NCBI RefSeq assembly: GCF_001686985.1
Contig: NZ_CP015322.1
Span: 186,001 to 250,000, forward strand
Length of the DNA: 64,000 nt
From: Mesorhizobium amorphae CCNWGS0123
GTDB taxonomy: Bacteria > Pseudomonadota > Alphaproteobacteria > Rhizobiales > Rhizobiaceae
Direction of reading: 5' to 3'
The position numbers and the translations under genes were made by a program. Below the pieces are notes generated by a model, which saw nothing but the letters and a program-made list of their open reading frames with translations, searched no databases and was not told the DNA's origin. This document shows positions 17,475 through 28,073 of the stretch, one piece after another. How positions within the stretch are numbered: position 1 is the first letter of the stretch; each line of letters starts with the position of its first letter.

Positions 17475-18407
17475 TCACTGACTGATGCCGGCCACCGGGC
17501 CCAGACCGGCGGGATGCGCGTTGACATAGATGGAATAGAGCGACGTCTGAGCAGTGATGTAGAGGCGGTTGCGCTTCGGACCGCCGAAGCACAGGTTGGA
17601 GACGATTTCGGGAACCAGGATACGCCCGATTAGCGTCCCGTCCGGAGCGTAGACGCGAACCGCATCGGCGCTGGAGGCCCAGATGTTGCCATCGCGATCG
17701 ACGCGGAACCCGTCGAAGAATCCTGCCTCGCATTCGGCCAGGGTAGCGCGCGGGCGCAGAGAGCGGCCGTCCTCGGCGACATCGTAGATCTTGATCGCAC
17801 GCGGCAGCCCCTGAACATGGCTTGCGCCGGTATCCGACACATAGAGGATGCTCTCGTCTGGTGAGAAAGCCAGACCGTTGGGCTGAATCAGATCGGTGAT
17901 GACGGCGCTCACCGCTCCCGATGCCTCGTCGAACCGGTAGACATGGGAGCCGCCGATCTCTGGTCTGGCAATCATGCCTTGGTAGTGGCTATCGATGCCG
18001 TAGACAGGGTCGGTGAACCAGATCGTTCCGTCGGATTTTACCACCACATCGTTGGGCGAATTGAGCCGCTTGCCGTTGACGGTTTCGATGAGGGAGCGCC
18101 AATGCCCATCATGCTCGAGCCGGGAAATGCGTCGAGCGCTATGCTCGCAAGCCACGACGCGGCCTTCCGCATCGAGCGTATGGCCGTTCTGGCTGTTGCA
18201 CTGCGTCTCGAAGACGCTAACGGAGCCATCGCCTTCGTCGTAGCGCAGCAGCCGGTCATTGGGGATGTCCGACCACAGCAAATGCCTTGCGGCCGGGATA
18301 TAGACCGGTCCTTCCGCCCAACGGCTACCAGTCCACAGCCGTTCGAGCTTGGCATGCCCGATCGTCAACTTTTGGAACCGATCGTCCAGAATCTCATAGT
18401 CGCTCAT
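17475..18407 (-). CDS. SMP-30/gluconolactonase family hydrolase
   Basis: This family hydrolyses sugar lactones such as gluconolactone using one divalent metal in a six-bladed propeller. The 310-residue product has the expected metal-site segments WAEGPVYIP, LNSPNDVVV and VSDTGASH, and the DGFRVDRDGNIWAS blade. ATG 18407 (MSDYEILDD) was chosen because the extra upstream residues in the longer frame lie in the palindromic end of the adjacent IS91 element. It heads the run SMP-30, export stub, cytochrome c and moeA, consistent with a sugar or aldehyde oxidation pathway. Substrate unknown. Confidence 0.88.
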   Translation of the reverse strand: MSDYEILDDRFQKLTIGHAKLERLWTGSRWAEGPVYIPAARHLLWSDIPNDRLLRYDEGDGSVSVFETQCNSQNGHTLDAEGRVVACEHSARRISRLEHDGHWRSLIETVNGKRLNSPNDVVVKSDGTIWFTDPVYGIDSHYQGMIARPEIGGSHVYRFDEASGAVSAVITDLIQPNGLAFSPDESILYVSDTGASHVQGLPRAIKIYDVAEDGRSLRPRATLAECEAGFFDGFRVDRDGNIWASSADAVRVYAPDGTLIGRILVPEIVSNLCFGGPKRNRLYITAQTSLYSIYVNAHPAGLGPVAGISQ

Positions 18408-18423
18408 ATCATAATCTGGAGGG

Positions 18424-18474
18424 TTATGTGAGGTCGCATCGGTCGTCGCGGCGAGCTCGAGCGACCTCACATAA
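18424..18474. repeat. 14-bp inverted repeat at the probable IS91 end
   Basis: TTATGTGAGGTCGC at 18424-18437 is repeated exactly in inverse at 18461-18474 with 23 bases between. It lies downstream of the IS91 transposase stop, where the palindromic origin end of IS91-type rolling-circle elements is expected. It also abuts the SMP-30 promoter region. A transcription terminator is less likely because no T-run follows. Confidence 0.6.
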
Positions 18475-18755
18475 GCCGGATTGAAGTAAGGCGCGGGTTG
18501 TTAGCCGCTGTTATGGAGATAGTAGGGCACGCTGTTTGACGGCGATAGCGAATTCGTCGCGTGCAGCGGTGGCACGACCGAATTTTGGCTTGATCCGGCG
18601 ACCTTCGCGAGCAGCTTGGCGGGCGATCGGTGGCGATTTTTGCGCTCTCAATGCACACTGTCGGTCTTTCGGTGTGACCAGGGCCAAGCGGTGTCGCGCG
18701 CAGGCGGGGCGCTTGGTTTTGCGGGCATATCGGAGGGGGTGCGGATTGTCGGAGT

Positions 18756-19943
18756 TCATGATGTATCGCACCAGAAAGATGATGGCCGGGGCGGCGAAAC
18801 AGGCGCAACAGTGATCCCTGTCCTGTGCATGGGACGCCGGCAGTCAGGGCATTCGTAGGACTGCCTGTGCTGTGATTTGCCGGCCTGCTGCTGCCCGCCT
18901 GCTGGTGATGGCTGGTCGAGGAGCTGCCTGCAGAGACCGATCCGATCCCGTCGGTGACTATTGGCGAGAAAGCCGAAGTGACGCATGCGGTGGAAGCCGG
19001 CGGGAAGCACGTGAAGAAGAAAGCGCCGGATGAACTCGCGCGGGTCAAGGCGCATGATCTTCTCGCGGTCCCGACCATTGCCACGGTAATCCTTCCATCT
19101 GAAGGCAACATGGCCGTCATCGACCTCGACGATGCGGCTGTTGGCGATGGCAACACGATGGGTGTAACGGCCGAGATAGGCAAGCACCTGGTCAGGGCCG
19201 CCGAACGGTGGCTTCGAATAAACAACCCATTCGACGCGGCGAGCACGCGCGAGATGGCGGGTGAACGCCTCGGCGTCGTTGAGATGGCTGAGTTCGTTGG
19301 AGAAGCGGAGTTCACCGTGAGCGAAGACGTCGGCAAGGGCAGTCAGAAAGAGCCGCCGAAACAGGCGCGACAGCACGCGCACGGGCAGAAAGAAGCCCGG
19401 CCGGCAAGCGACCCATCTTGACCTGCCGGGCGAGAGACCGCCGCCGGGCACGACGCAATGGACATGGGGATGATGGGTCATGGCCTGGCCCCAGGTGTGA
19501 AGCACGGCGACGATGCCGATCTCGGCGCCCAGCCGCTTGGGGTCGGCGGCAACGGCCTGCAGCGTCTGGGCTGCGATCCGCATCAGCAATGCATAGACGA
19601 CCGCCTTGTTGTGAAAGGCGATCTCGGCGATGCCAGGTGGTAGCGTGAAGACCACATGAAAGTACGGGACCGGCAACAGATCGGCGACGCGTGCATCGAC
19701 CCACTCCTTGCGGGCCGCGCCTTGACACTTCGGGCAATGGCGATTGCGGCAGGAATTATAGGAGATGCGGGTCCTGCCGCAATCGTCGCAGGCATCGACG
19801 TGACCACCGAGCCTGGGTGTCCGGCAAGCTTCGATCGCGCCCATGACGCGTCGCTCGCCGCGGCCCAGATGACCGGCGTTCTCACGCCTGTAGGAACTCC
19901 CATGCCGTCGAAAGATGTCGGCGACTTCGAAGGTGGGGCGCAA
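18756..19943 (-). CDS. IS91-family rolling-circle transposase
   Basis: This HUH-type transposase nicks one strand and moves the element by rolling-circle replication. The 395-residue product has an N-terminal zinc-binding region (ACDDCG, CRNRHCPKCQ), the FTLPPG segment, the metal-binding HPHVHCVVPGGG motif around residue 175-190 and the YLGRYTHRVAIAN region with the catalytic tyrosines. The C-terminus carries a second Cys pair (YECPDCRRP). Length is normal and the frame is intact, so the element may be active. It starts four bases after the recombinase stop. Confidence 0.93.
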   Translation of the reverse strand: MRPTFEVADIFRRHGSSYRRENAGHLGRGERRVMGAIEACRTPRLGGHVDACDDCGRTRISYNSCRNRHCPKCQGAARKEWVDARVADLLPVPYFHVVFTLPPGIAEIAFHNKAVVYALLMRIAAQTLQAVAADPKRLGAEIGIVAVLHTWGQAMTHHPHVHCVVPGGGLSPGRSRWVACRPGFFLPVRVLSRLFRRLFLTALADVFAHGELRFSNELSHLNDAEAFTRHLARARRVEWVVYSKPPFGGPDQVLAYLGRYTHRVAIANSRIVEVDDGHVAFRWKDYRGNGRDREKIMRLDPREFIRRFLLHVLPAGFHRMRHFGFLANSHRRDRIGLCRQLLDQPSPAGGQQQAGKSQHRQSYECPDCRRPMHRTGITVAPVSPPRPSSFWCDTS

Positions 19944-19947
19944 CCGA

Positions 19948-20850
19948 TTACGATTCCGGCGGCGTCACCTCCAGTCGTAATCGATCGAGCGGACTGGCCG
20001 TCGACCGGATCGTGTCGGTGGAGACCTGGGCATAGCGCGCTGTCGTCGAGAGGTTGGCGTGTCCGAGCAGGACCTGGATGATGCGAATATCGGTCCCGTT
20101 CTCGAGCAGATGAGTGGCAAAGGAATGCCGCAGCGTATGGACGGTGACGTGCTTGGAAAGGCCCGCAGCCGCAACCGCCGAACGACAGGCGGAATGCAGC
20201 ACCCACGGCTCGATCGGCTTGTCAGAATCGCGCCCGGGAAACAGAATGTCCCTGGGTCGCGCCAAGCGCCAATAGCTGCGTAGGATCCCGAGTAGTTCCG
20301 GCGACAGCATGACGTAGCGGGCTTTGCCGCCTTTGCCGCGTGTGATGTGGATCACCATCCTTGAGCTGTCGATATCGTTGGCGCGAAGACCACAGACTTC
20401 CGAGACCCTGAGACCGGCGGCATAAGCTGTTGTCAGAGCTACCCGCGCCTTCAAGCTGGAGACAGCCTGCAAAAATTCGACGACCTCGTCGCTGGAAAGA
20501 ACTACCGGCAACTGGCGAGGCTCGCGCGCATACGGAATATGCTCCGGGATGGTATCCTGACCGAGCGTTACGCCATAGAGGAACCGGAGTGCGCAGACGA
20601 TCTGGTTCAATCCCGACCAGGAGATGCCCTTCGACACGAGGTGAACCTGGAAGGCATGGATATCGTCAAGGCCCAGCCGATCGGGCGATCGGCCAAAATA
20701 GCGGCTAAACTTTGCGACTGCATAAAGGTAGGATTGCTGCGTGGCCGGAGATAGATTGCGGACTGTCATGTCCTCGATCATCCGGCGACGCAGAGGGCTC
20801 ATCTCAGCCATCTGGATCTCCTGTCTGAAGGATGGGTTTGCAACACCCAA
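19948..20850 (-). CDS. Tyrosine recombinase (XerD-like) of the IS91-type element
   Basis: A 300-residue site-specific recombinase. It has the N-terminal core-binding SAM-like domain (about 20-100) and a catalytic domain with Arg in GLRVSEVCGLR, His-x-x-Arg in HTLRHSFATHLL, and the nucleophilic tyrosine in TTARYAQVS. All catalytic residues are present. Its start has an upstream ATG alternative (MAEMSPLRR, residue 14). Coupling with an IS91 transposase is typical; its role may be to resolve transposition intermediates, but this is inference. Confidence 0.92.
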   Translation of the reverse strand: MGVANPSFRQEIQMAEMSPLRRRMIEDMTVRNLSPATQQSYLYAVAKFSRYFGRSPDRLGLDDIHAFQVHLVSKGISWSGLNQIVCALRFLYGVTLGQDTIPEHIPYAREPRQLPVVLSSDEVVEFLQAVSSLKARVALTTAYAAGLRVSEVCGLRANDIDSSRMVIHITRGKGGKARYVMLSPELLGILRSYWRLARPRDILFPGRDSDKPIEPWVLHSACRSAVAAAGLSKHVTVHTLRHSFATHLLENGTDIRIIQVLLGHANLSTTARYAQVSTDTIRSTASPLDRLRLEVTPPES

Positions 20851-20935
20851 ATCCTCTCAGACAGGAGGCGTCTCTCAAAGCGGGCACCAATTGCCGCGAC
20901 TAGCGGCTTAGTTCAATCCAGGATTGATCTATTGG

Positions 20936-21430
20936 TCACTTCGAAGATTGCGCAGGGGCCCAGCCTTGCGGGCGACGGCGCGCTTGCGCTGAGCCAGCGA
21001 TGCCGATGGCTACGAGCAGCCCCACGCCGTTGAACAGGGGGCGACAAGGAACGAGCCCGCCAAACTGCTGGATGCAGGAAATGTGCCAACGGCAAGGATG
21101 ATGATGCCGTTCATCGTGCCCAGACATTGACGCGCCCGGGCTTGATGGTGGTCGAGCCAAGAAGGGCCCCGACGGCAAAGCCGCCATTTCGCCGCGGGTT
21201 TCGATCGATTGGCCGGCCAACGATCATTTCCACCAGGTCATCCGCCCTCGTGTCAGCGACCTTCTTCTGGTTGACCAGCCTGCCGTCGCGCAGCACGGCG
21301 ACGCGGTCGGCGATGCGGAAGATATCGTCGAGACGATGCGAGACATAAATCATGCCACGCCGCGCTGCTTGAGCGGGCGGCTGGCGTCGAGAACGCGCTC
21401 GACCGTCATCGGCAGGAAAGTTGGCCGACA
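20936..21430 (-). pseudogene. Fused remnants of sugar ABC transporter ATPase and permease
   Basis: Reading minus strand, a segment with MIYVSHRLDDIFRIADRVAVLRDG and EMIVGRPI is the end of an RbsA-type ATPase first domain. It runs directly into GGFAVGALLGSTTIKPGRVNVW and, in other frames, PLFNGVGLLVAIGIA, the end of an RbsC-type permease. Most of both genes has been deleted and frameshifts separate the pieces. It is a decayed pentose-type importer next to the IS91 element, not a working gene. Confidence 0.65.
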
Positions 21431-21959
21431 GTGATTGAACTCTCGCTCTACGCGCCAGCCTACGTTGAGGCGAGGAACTATGCCCATAATGAACCCTGTT
21501 GGGTCTATCATATTGTCTACTTTCCTTCATTTCAGCCATGCGGGTCATACAATAGGAAGCCTTCGCTGCCTTGTACCCGAGAAAGCCAAAATTCGTGCCA
21601 CTTTGACCGGCTCTTTCGGACTGGCCGTCGGGCAGCGAGGATATTGAACTGCTCGGCGATCAACAGACTGCGATTGTAGGCATACCTCCCTGTCGCTTGC
21701 GCATCGTGTGGGTCATCTAGGTTCCAGAGAGGATTACCGCGGCGCTCGCCCACGACTTAGGCCGTGTGGACTCTTTAGACCCTACAGGAGTTCGCCATCG
21801 CGGAACGCATGGACGATGGTACTCAAGTCGCTTCATGCCGCCGTCGCAATGCGATGCAAAATTGGCGATGCCGAAGGGCTCGATCCTCCCGATTTCGGTG
21901 TTCCCCTTTGACCTCCCAAGGCCCGGCCTATACCGGGCTTCTGGCGAGATGTGGCGCAG
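21431..21959. other. Stretch with no recognisable gene
   Basis: About 530 bases with only short frames of unconvincing composition. It lies between two pseudogenes and is probably decayed DNA. Confidence 0.45.
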
Positions 21960-22265
21960 GTAGCCAAGCCGGAGTTCCTCGGCCGAGATGCGCGTTGGCG
22001 CCTCAAGTGGACCCATCCATTTACAGATGGCAATGGGCGTACTTCAAGATCTCTATCTTGCGCTCTCCTAAGCATGAAGCTTGGGTATGTTCTACCGGCG
22101 CCCGACGATCCCAAAGCAGATCGGGGAAGATAATACCCGCTACATAGATGCGCTCGCTGCCGTCGATGGAACGCAAGACGTTGGTGGATGGAGTGGATGA
22201 TCCGCGCCATGCTTGCAAATCAGCTTATGTCCGTGATCGACGCTGTCGGACCAATTAGACGACTG
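21960..22265 (+). pseudogene. Fic-domain protein fragment (frameshifted C-terminal part)
   Basis: The reading RWRLKWTHPFTDGNGRTSR contains the complete Fic core HPFx(D/E)GNGRxxR that transfers AMP to target hydroxyls. The following helix (KLGYVLP) also fits. After the prolines the match jumps frame to IPKQIGEDNTRYIDALAAVDG and then MIRAMLANQLMSVIDAVG, as in intact Fic proteins. At least two frameshifts and loss of the N-terminal half make it a pseudogene. It ends about 65 bases before the TPP riboswitch. Confidence 0.75.
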
Positions 22266-22330
22266 AGACACTGCCCCCGGGCCGAACGCGCTTGACAACA
22301 TGGCGCCAGCCAGTTCAATTCAGCGCATTC

Positions 22331-22430
22331 ACCAGGGGAGTCCCGGCAAGGGGCTGAGATACTGCTGGCTCTCGCGGCGCAGTGACCCGTTGAACCTGAT
22401 CCAGTTCATACTGGCGTAGGGACGGTGCAA
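22331..22430 (+). promoter_or_regulatory. TPP riboswitch (THI element)
   Basis: The segment holds the two conserved parts of the thiamine-pyrophosphate aptamer: GGGGCTGAGATAC (CTGAGA at 22354-22359) and ACCCGTTGAACCTGATC, followed by the closing strand around TAGGGA. It lies about 115 bases before thiC, so TPP binding should lower expression of the whole thi operon, probably by blocking translation or promoting termination in the space before thiC. Confidence 0.96.
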
Positions 22431-22544
22431 GCGCTTTGCGGGAGTTCACGCCCGAAGACCTCTTTCGGCAGGTCAACCAAAGCGTCTTTTCATCCTTCCG
22501 GCACAGAACTGGGTCTCCAATGCAATGAGCAACGGAGCCTCAAG

Positions 22545-24376
<1,832 letters not shown>

Positions 24377-24380
<4 letters not shown>

Positions 24381-25378
24381 GGGTGCTGGTCAAAGGGGCC
24401 GGCGTCGCCGGCCTCACCGCGACCTTCGAACTCGCCATCAGAGGCGCGGCGGTTACCGTCGTCGAGACCCGGCATGGCCTCGGCGGCAATGCATCGTGGT
24501 TCGCCGGTGGCATGCTGGCGCCATGGTGCGAGCGGGAAAGCGCCGAACAGCCAGTACTGGACCTCGGCCGCGACGCCGCCGACTGGTGGGGTGCGGTGCT
24601 GCCCGGCCAGGTGACACGGGCCGGAACGCTGGTTGTTGCTGCACCGCGCGATGCCGGCGAACTCGACCGGTTCGCCAGCCGCACGTCAGGGCATCGGCGC
24701 GTCGATGAAGGCGAAATCGCACTCCTGGAGCCCGACCTAGCTGGTCGCTTCCGGCGCGGATTGCTGTTCTCCGATGAGGCTCATCTCGATCCGCGCCAAG
24801 CGATGGCAGCACTTCATGACATGCTCGTGGCTATGGGCGTCGAATTCCGTTTCGGCGCCGACGCCCAGCCTCTTTCCGGTTTCGAATGGCAGATCGACTG
24901 CACGGGAATGGCAGCAGTCGATGACAGGCTGCGCGGCGTTCGCGGCGAAATGCTGATCCTGCGCACCGCTGATATCTCGCTGTCGCGACCGGTCAGGCTG
25001 CTGCATCCGCGCTTTCCACTCTATGCAGTGCCGCGCACTGACCACAGTTTCATGATCGGCGCGACGATGATCGAGAGCCAGTCCGCCGGACCAGTCACGG
25101 CGCGTTCGATGATGGAGCTGCTGGGTGCCGCCTATGCCCTCCATCCGGCCTTTGGCGAGGCCGAGATCTTTGAAACTGGTGTCGGCGTCCGTCCAGCCTT
25201 TCCCGACAACCTGCCGCGCGTCGAGGCACGTGGAACTACCGTCGCGATCAATGGACTCTATCGCCACGGTTTTCTTCTCGCCCCCGCCATGGCGCGCCAG
25301 GCTGCCGACCTGGTTTTCAGTCAAGACAGAACCAAGGAGCTCGCTCATGAAACTGACTGTCAACGGCGAAGCGCATGA
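24377..25378 (+). CDS. thiO: Glycine oxidase ThiO
   Basis: ThiO is a FAD enzyme that oxidises glycine to the imine used in making the thiazole half of thiamine. The 333-residue product starts with the dinucleotide-binding motif VKGAGVAGLTATFELA, and has FAGGMLAPWCE and YRHGFLLAP near the C-terminus, as in the DAO family. It overlaps thiC upstream and thiS by about 30 bases downstream, consistent with one operon. Confidence 0.93.
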
Positions 25379-25544
25379 GGTTGCCGCCGCCACGCTGGCC
25401 GAACTGCTTGCCGCGCTCGACTATGAGGGCGATTGGCTGGCAACGGCGGTCAACAGCGACCTCGTGCACAAAGCCAACCGGGCGGAATTCCAATTGAGCG
25501 ACGGCGACCGGATCGAAATCCTCTCGCCAATGCAGGGCGGCTAG
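25347..25544 (+). CDS. thiS: Sulfur carrier protein ThiS
   Basis: ThiS is the ubiquitin-like protein that carries sulfur as a C-terminal thiocarboxylate for thiazole synthesis. It has 65 residues and ends in the required Gly-Gly (SPMQGG). ATG 25347 lies inside the end of thiO; AAGGAG sits about nine bases upstream. No thiF is present in the window, so activation must rely on a ThiF/MoeB enzyme elsewhere. Confidence 0.96.
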   Translation: MKLTVNGEAHEVAAATLAELLAALDYEGDWLATAVNSDLVHKANRAEFQLSDGDRIEILSPMQGG

Positions 25545-25547
25545 ACC

Positions 25548-26321
25548 ATGTTCGATCTTCTAGGAACGAACCTATCTTCCCGTCTGCTTCTCGGCACCGC
25601 TCAATATCCTTCGCCGGCCATCCTTGCCGATGCAGTCAAGGCGTCGGGCACGTCGGTGGTGACCGTCTCGTTGCGCCGTGAGATGGCAGGCGGCAGGGCC
25701 GGCGAACAATTCTGGTCGTTGATCCGCTCGCTTGGCGTCAAAATCCTGCCCAACACTGCCGGCTGCCACTCCGTCAAGGAAGCGGTCACGACCGCCAAAA
25801 TGGCGCGCGAAGTGTTCGGGACGAGCTGGATCAAGCTCGAAGTGATCGGCAACCACGATACGCTGCAGCCGGATGTGTTCGGCCTGGTCGAAGCCGCCCG
25901 CATCCTGTGCGATGACGGTTTTACGGTGTTCCCCTATACCACCGACGACCTTGTTGTCGCCGAGCGGCTGCTGGAGGCAGGCTGCAAGGTCTTGATGCCG
26001 TGGTGCGCGCCGATCGGTTCGGCGCTGGGGCCGGTCAACATCATGGCGCTGCGCTCGATGCGTGGACACTTCCCGGACGTCCCGCTGATTGTGGATGCGG
26101 GGCTCGGACGGCCGTCGCACGCGGCAACCGTCATGGAACTCGGCTTTGACGCGGTGCTCCTGAACACGGCGATCGCCAGGGCGGCCGATCCGGTCGGCAT
26201 GGCGCGTGCGTTCGGCAAGGCGGTCGACGCCGGTCGTGAGGCTTTCAGCTCGGGAATGCTCGAACCGCGGGACGTCGCCGTGCCTTCGACACCGACTATC
26301 GGCAGGGCCGTTTTTTCATGA
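25548..26321 (+). CDS. thiG: Thiazole synthase ThiG
   Basis: ThiG joins deoxyxylulose phosphate, dehydroglycine and ThiS-thiocarboxylate into thiazole phosphate. The 257-residue TIM-barrel protein shows the substrate-lysine region WIKLEVIGN, the segments VFPYTTDDL and VLMPWCAPIGS, and the phosphate-binding VDAGLGRPSHA. It begins three bases after thiS and overlaps thiE by four. Confidence 0.97.
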   Translation: MFDLLGTNLSSRLLLGTAQYPSPAILADAVKASGTSVVTVSLRREMAGGRAGEQFWSLIRSLGVKILPNTAGCHSVKEAVTTAKMAREVFGTSWIKLEVIGNHDTLQPDVFGLVEAARILCDDGFTVFPYTTDDLVVAERLLEAGCKVLMPWCAPIGSALGPVNIMALRSMRGHFPDVPLIVDAGLGRPSHAATVMELGFDAVLLNTAIARAADPVGMARAFGKAVDAGREAFSSGMLEPRDVAVPSTPTIGRAVFS

Positions 26322-26923
26322 CGCTTGATCCCTTCTACCTGATCGTTGATAGCGCTGTCTGGATCGAACGACTGGTGCCGCTCGGCGTCAAGCTGGTGCA
26401 GTTGCGCATCAAGGATAGGGACGAGGCCACGCTGCGAACGGAAATCCGCCGCGCGAACGACGTCTGCGCGGTCCATTGTTGCCAGCTCGTCGTCAACGAC
26501 CACTGGCGCCTGGCGATTGAGGAAGGCTGCGACTTCGTCCATCTCGGCCAAGAGGATTTGGCGGCGGCCGACCTGATGGCGATCAAGTACTCTGGATTGA
26601 AGGTCGGACTATCGACCCACGATCACGCCGAACTGCAAACAGCCCTCGCGGTCGAACCGGACTATGTGGCGCTGGGGCCCATTTATCCGACCAGCCTCAA
26701 GAAGATGAAATGGGCGCCGCAAGGGCTCGAGCGGATCTGCGAGTGGAAGCGCCGGGCAGCACCCATTCCCTTGGTCGCCATTGGCGGCCTCAACCCTGAT
26801 CGGCTCGACGGTGTTTTCGCGGCGGGCGCGGACTGCGCGGCGGTGGTCACCGACATCACGCGAAACGAGAACCCCGAGGCGCGCACGCGAGAATGGATCG
26901 AAAAGACAGGCCGATGGCGCTGA
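26318..26923 (+). CDS. thiE: Thiamine phosphate synthase ThiE
   Basis: ThiE couples the pyrimidine pyrophosphate to thiazole phosphate, giving thiamine phosphate. The 201-residue product has LVQLRIKDRD, VNDHWRLA, VHLGQEDL, GPIYPT and the C-terminal IGGLNPDR phosphate loop. It overlaps thiG by ATGA and may overlap thiD by up to 31 bases. It is of the rhizobial type, somewhat divergent from enterobacterial ThiE. Confidence 0.94.
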   Translation: MTLDPFYLIVDSAVWIERLVPLGVKLVQLRIKDRDEATLRTEIRRANDVCAVHCCQLVVNDHWRLAIEEGCDFVHLGQEDLAAADLMAIKYSGLKVGLSTHDHAELQTALAVEPDYVALGPIYPTSLKKMKWAPQGLERICEWKRRAAPIPLVAIGGLNPDRLDGVFAAGADCAAVVTDITRNENPEARTREWIEKTGRWR

Positions 26924-27672
26924 GGAGAGACCCTTATGTGCTTGTCGTTGGTGGGTCTGACTCCAGCGGGGGTGCCGGACTTGTGCGCGATATCGAGACG
27001 ATCTCGTCCCTTGACGTCCGGACCTGTGTGGCTGTAACCGCCCTGACAGTGCAGACACACAATGCGGTCAGCGAAGTGCACCCTTTGCAAGCCCAATTGG
27101 TGGCCGACCAGATGCGCGCCGCGCTGCAGGCCAACCAAGTGGCGGCCGTCAAAATCGGCATGCTCGCAACGGCTGAGATCGTCGCTGCCGTTGCCGCAGT
27201 GCTGCGTGAAAATCCGCAGGCGCTGGCAGTGCTCGACCCGCTGCTGGCCGCCACGTCGGGCCAAGCCTTGCTGGAAGTGGGCGCCGTCGCCGTCATGAAG
27301 CAGGATCTGATGCCACTTTGCTGTATTGTCACACCCAATCTCATCGAACTGGCGCTCCTTGCCGGCTCGGCACTGGCGGTGGATGAGGACGGCGCACTTC
27401 GACAAGGACAAAGACTGCTGACCGCCGGGCCTCAGGCCCTGCTGATTAAGGGCGGCCACGCCTCAGGGCCTCGATCAACGGATATTCTCGTTCGGCCCAA
27501 TCAATTACCCATGCGCTTCGACGCTCCTCGACTGGCAAGAAAGATGCGCGGCACCGGTTGTGCCCTGGCCAGCGCGATCGCCGCGTGTCTGGCGACCGGG
27601 GGATCGACTGAGATGGCCGTGCGTCGGGCCAAGCTGTTTGTGTTGGAAAAGCTTCGGCAAACCCCAGGTTAG
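26914..27672 (+). CDS. thiD: Hydroxymethylpyrimidine (phosphate) kinase ThiD
   Basis: ThiD phosphorylates HMP and HMP-phosphate for ThiE. The product, 252 residues from ATG 26914, has the ribokinase-like motifs GGSDSSGGAG near the start, TALTVQTHN, VLDPLLAATSG and the anion-hole GTGCALASAIAA. ATG 26893 is an alternative start seven codons earlier. Last gene of the thi operon; no T-rich hairpin was clear after it. Confidence 0.94.
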   Translation: MALRRDPYVLVVGGSDSSGGAGLVRDIETISSLDVRTCVAVTALTVQTHNAVSEVHPLQAQLVADQMRAALQANQVAAVKIGMLATAEIVAAVAAVLRENPQALAVLDPLLAATSGQALLEVGAVAVMKQDLMPLCCIVTPNLIELALLAGSALAVDEDGALRQGQRLLTAGPQALLIKGGHASGPRSTDILVRPNQLPMRFDAPRLARKMRGTGCALASAIAACLATGGSTEMAVRRAKLFVLEKLRQTPG

Positions 27673-28073
27673 AATCGGGCTCGATAGGCGCTCCACGTTA
27701 TCGGCGAAACGGGTCCATTTGTGAGTTCCGGCTGCTTAAGACATTGCTCGCGCGCCATGCGGTAGGGCGCCGACGCCTGACGTCGAAGAAGCGCGCCGGC
27801 CGAAAGTTCCCATGCGTCGAAGCCATTTTTGCGTCTGTCCTCGCGTTCAATCTTACGCTATCGACTGCGCCGAGTTTACGGCAACCCGTATTTGATGCGT
27901 CAAGCTTGTTTCCACCAAGATAATATGAGATTTGAGTGCCGAATAGATGTTCGTCACGGGCTTGTTGATTCAGGCAAAACCCAAATAGAAAGAGATAAGT
28001 ATTACAATTGCACTTCATAGGTATATTACTCATTCTTTCGATTCCGTGACGGGCGGCAAAGAAGGGGTTACTG
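27673..28073. other. Stretch with no recognisable gene
   Basis: About 400 bases between thiD and the IS701-type transposase. GC falls near 27900-28030. Short frames on both strands have no recognisable content. Confidence 0.45.

Larger units (their letters stand above)
18424..20935 (-). mobile_element. IS91-type element carrying transposase and tyrosine recombinase
   Basis: Two adjacent minus-strand genes, a tyrosine recombinase followed four bases later by an IS91-family transposase, form the composite found in many rhizobial IS91-like elements. One end is taken at the palindrome at 18424. The other is estimated near 20935, where similarity to ABC-transporter DNA begins. Both limits are approximate since IS91 elements lack terminal repeats and target duplications. 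About 250 bases between the transposase stop and the palindrome hold no gene. Confidence 0.8.

Noticed and set aside
22010..22035. A nod-box-like string, ATCCATTTACAGATGGCAAT
   Set aside because: It encodes the Fic core HPFTDGNG in frame, and the rest of the nod-box consensus is absent.
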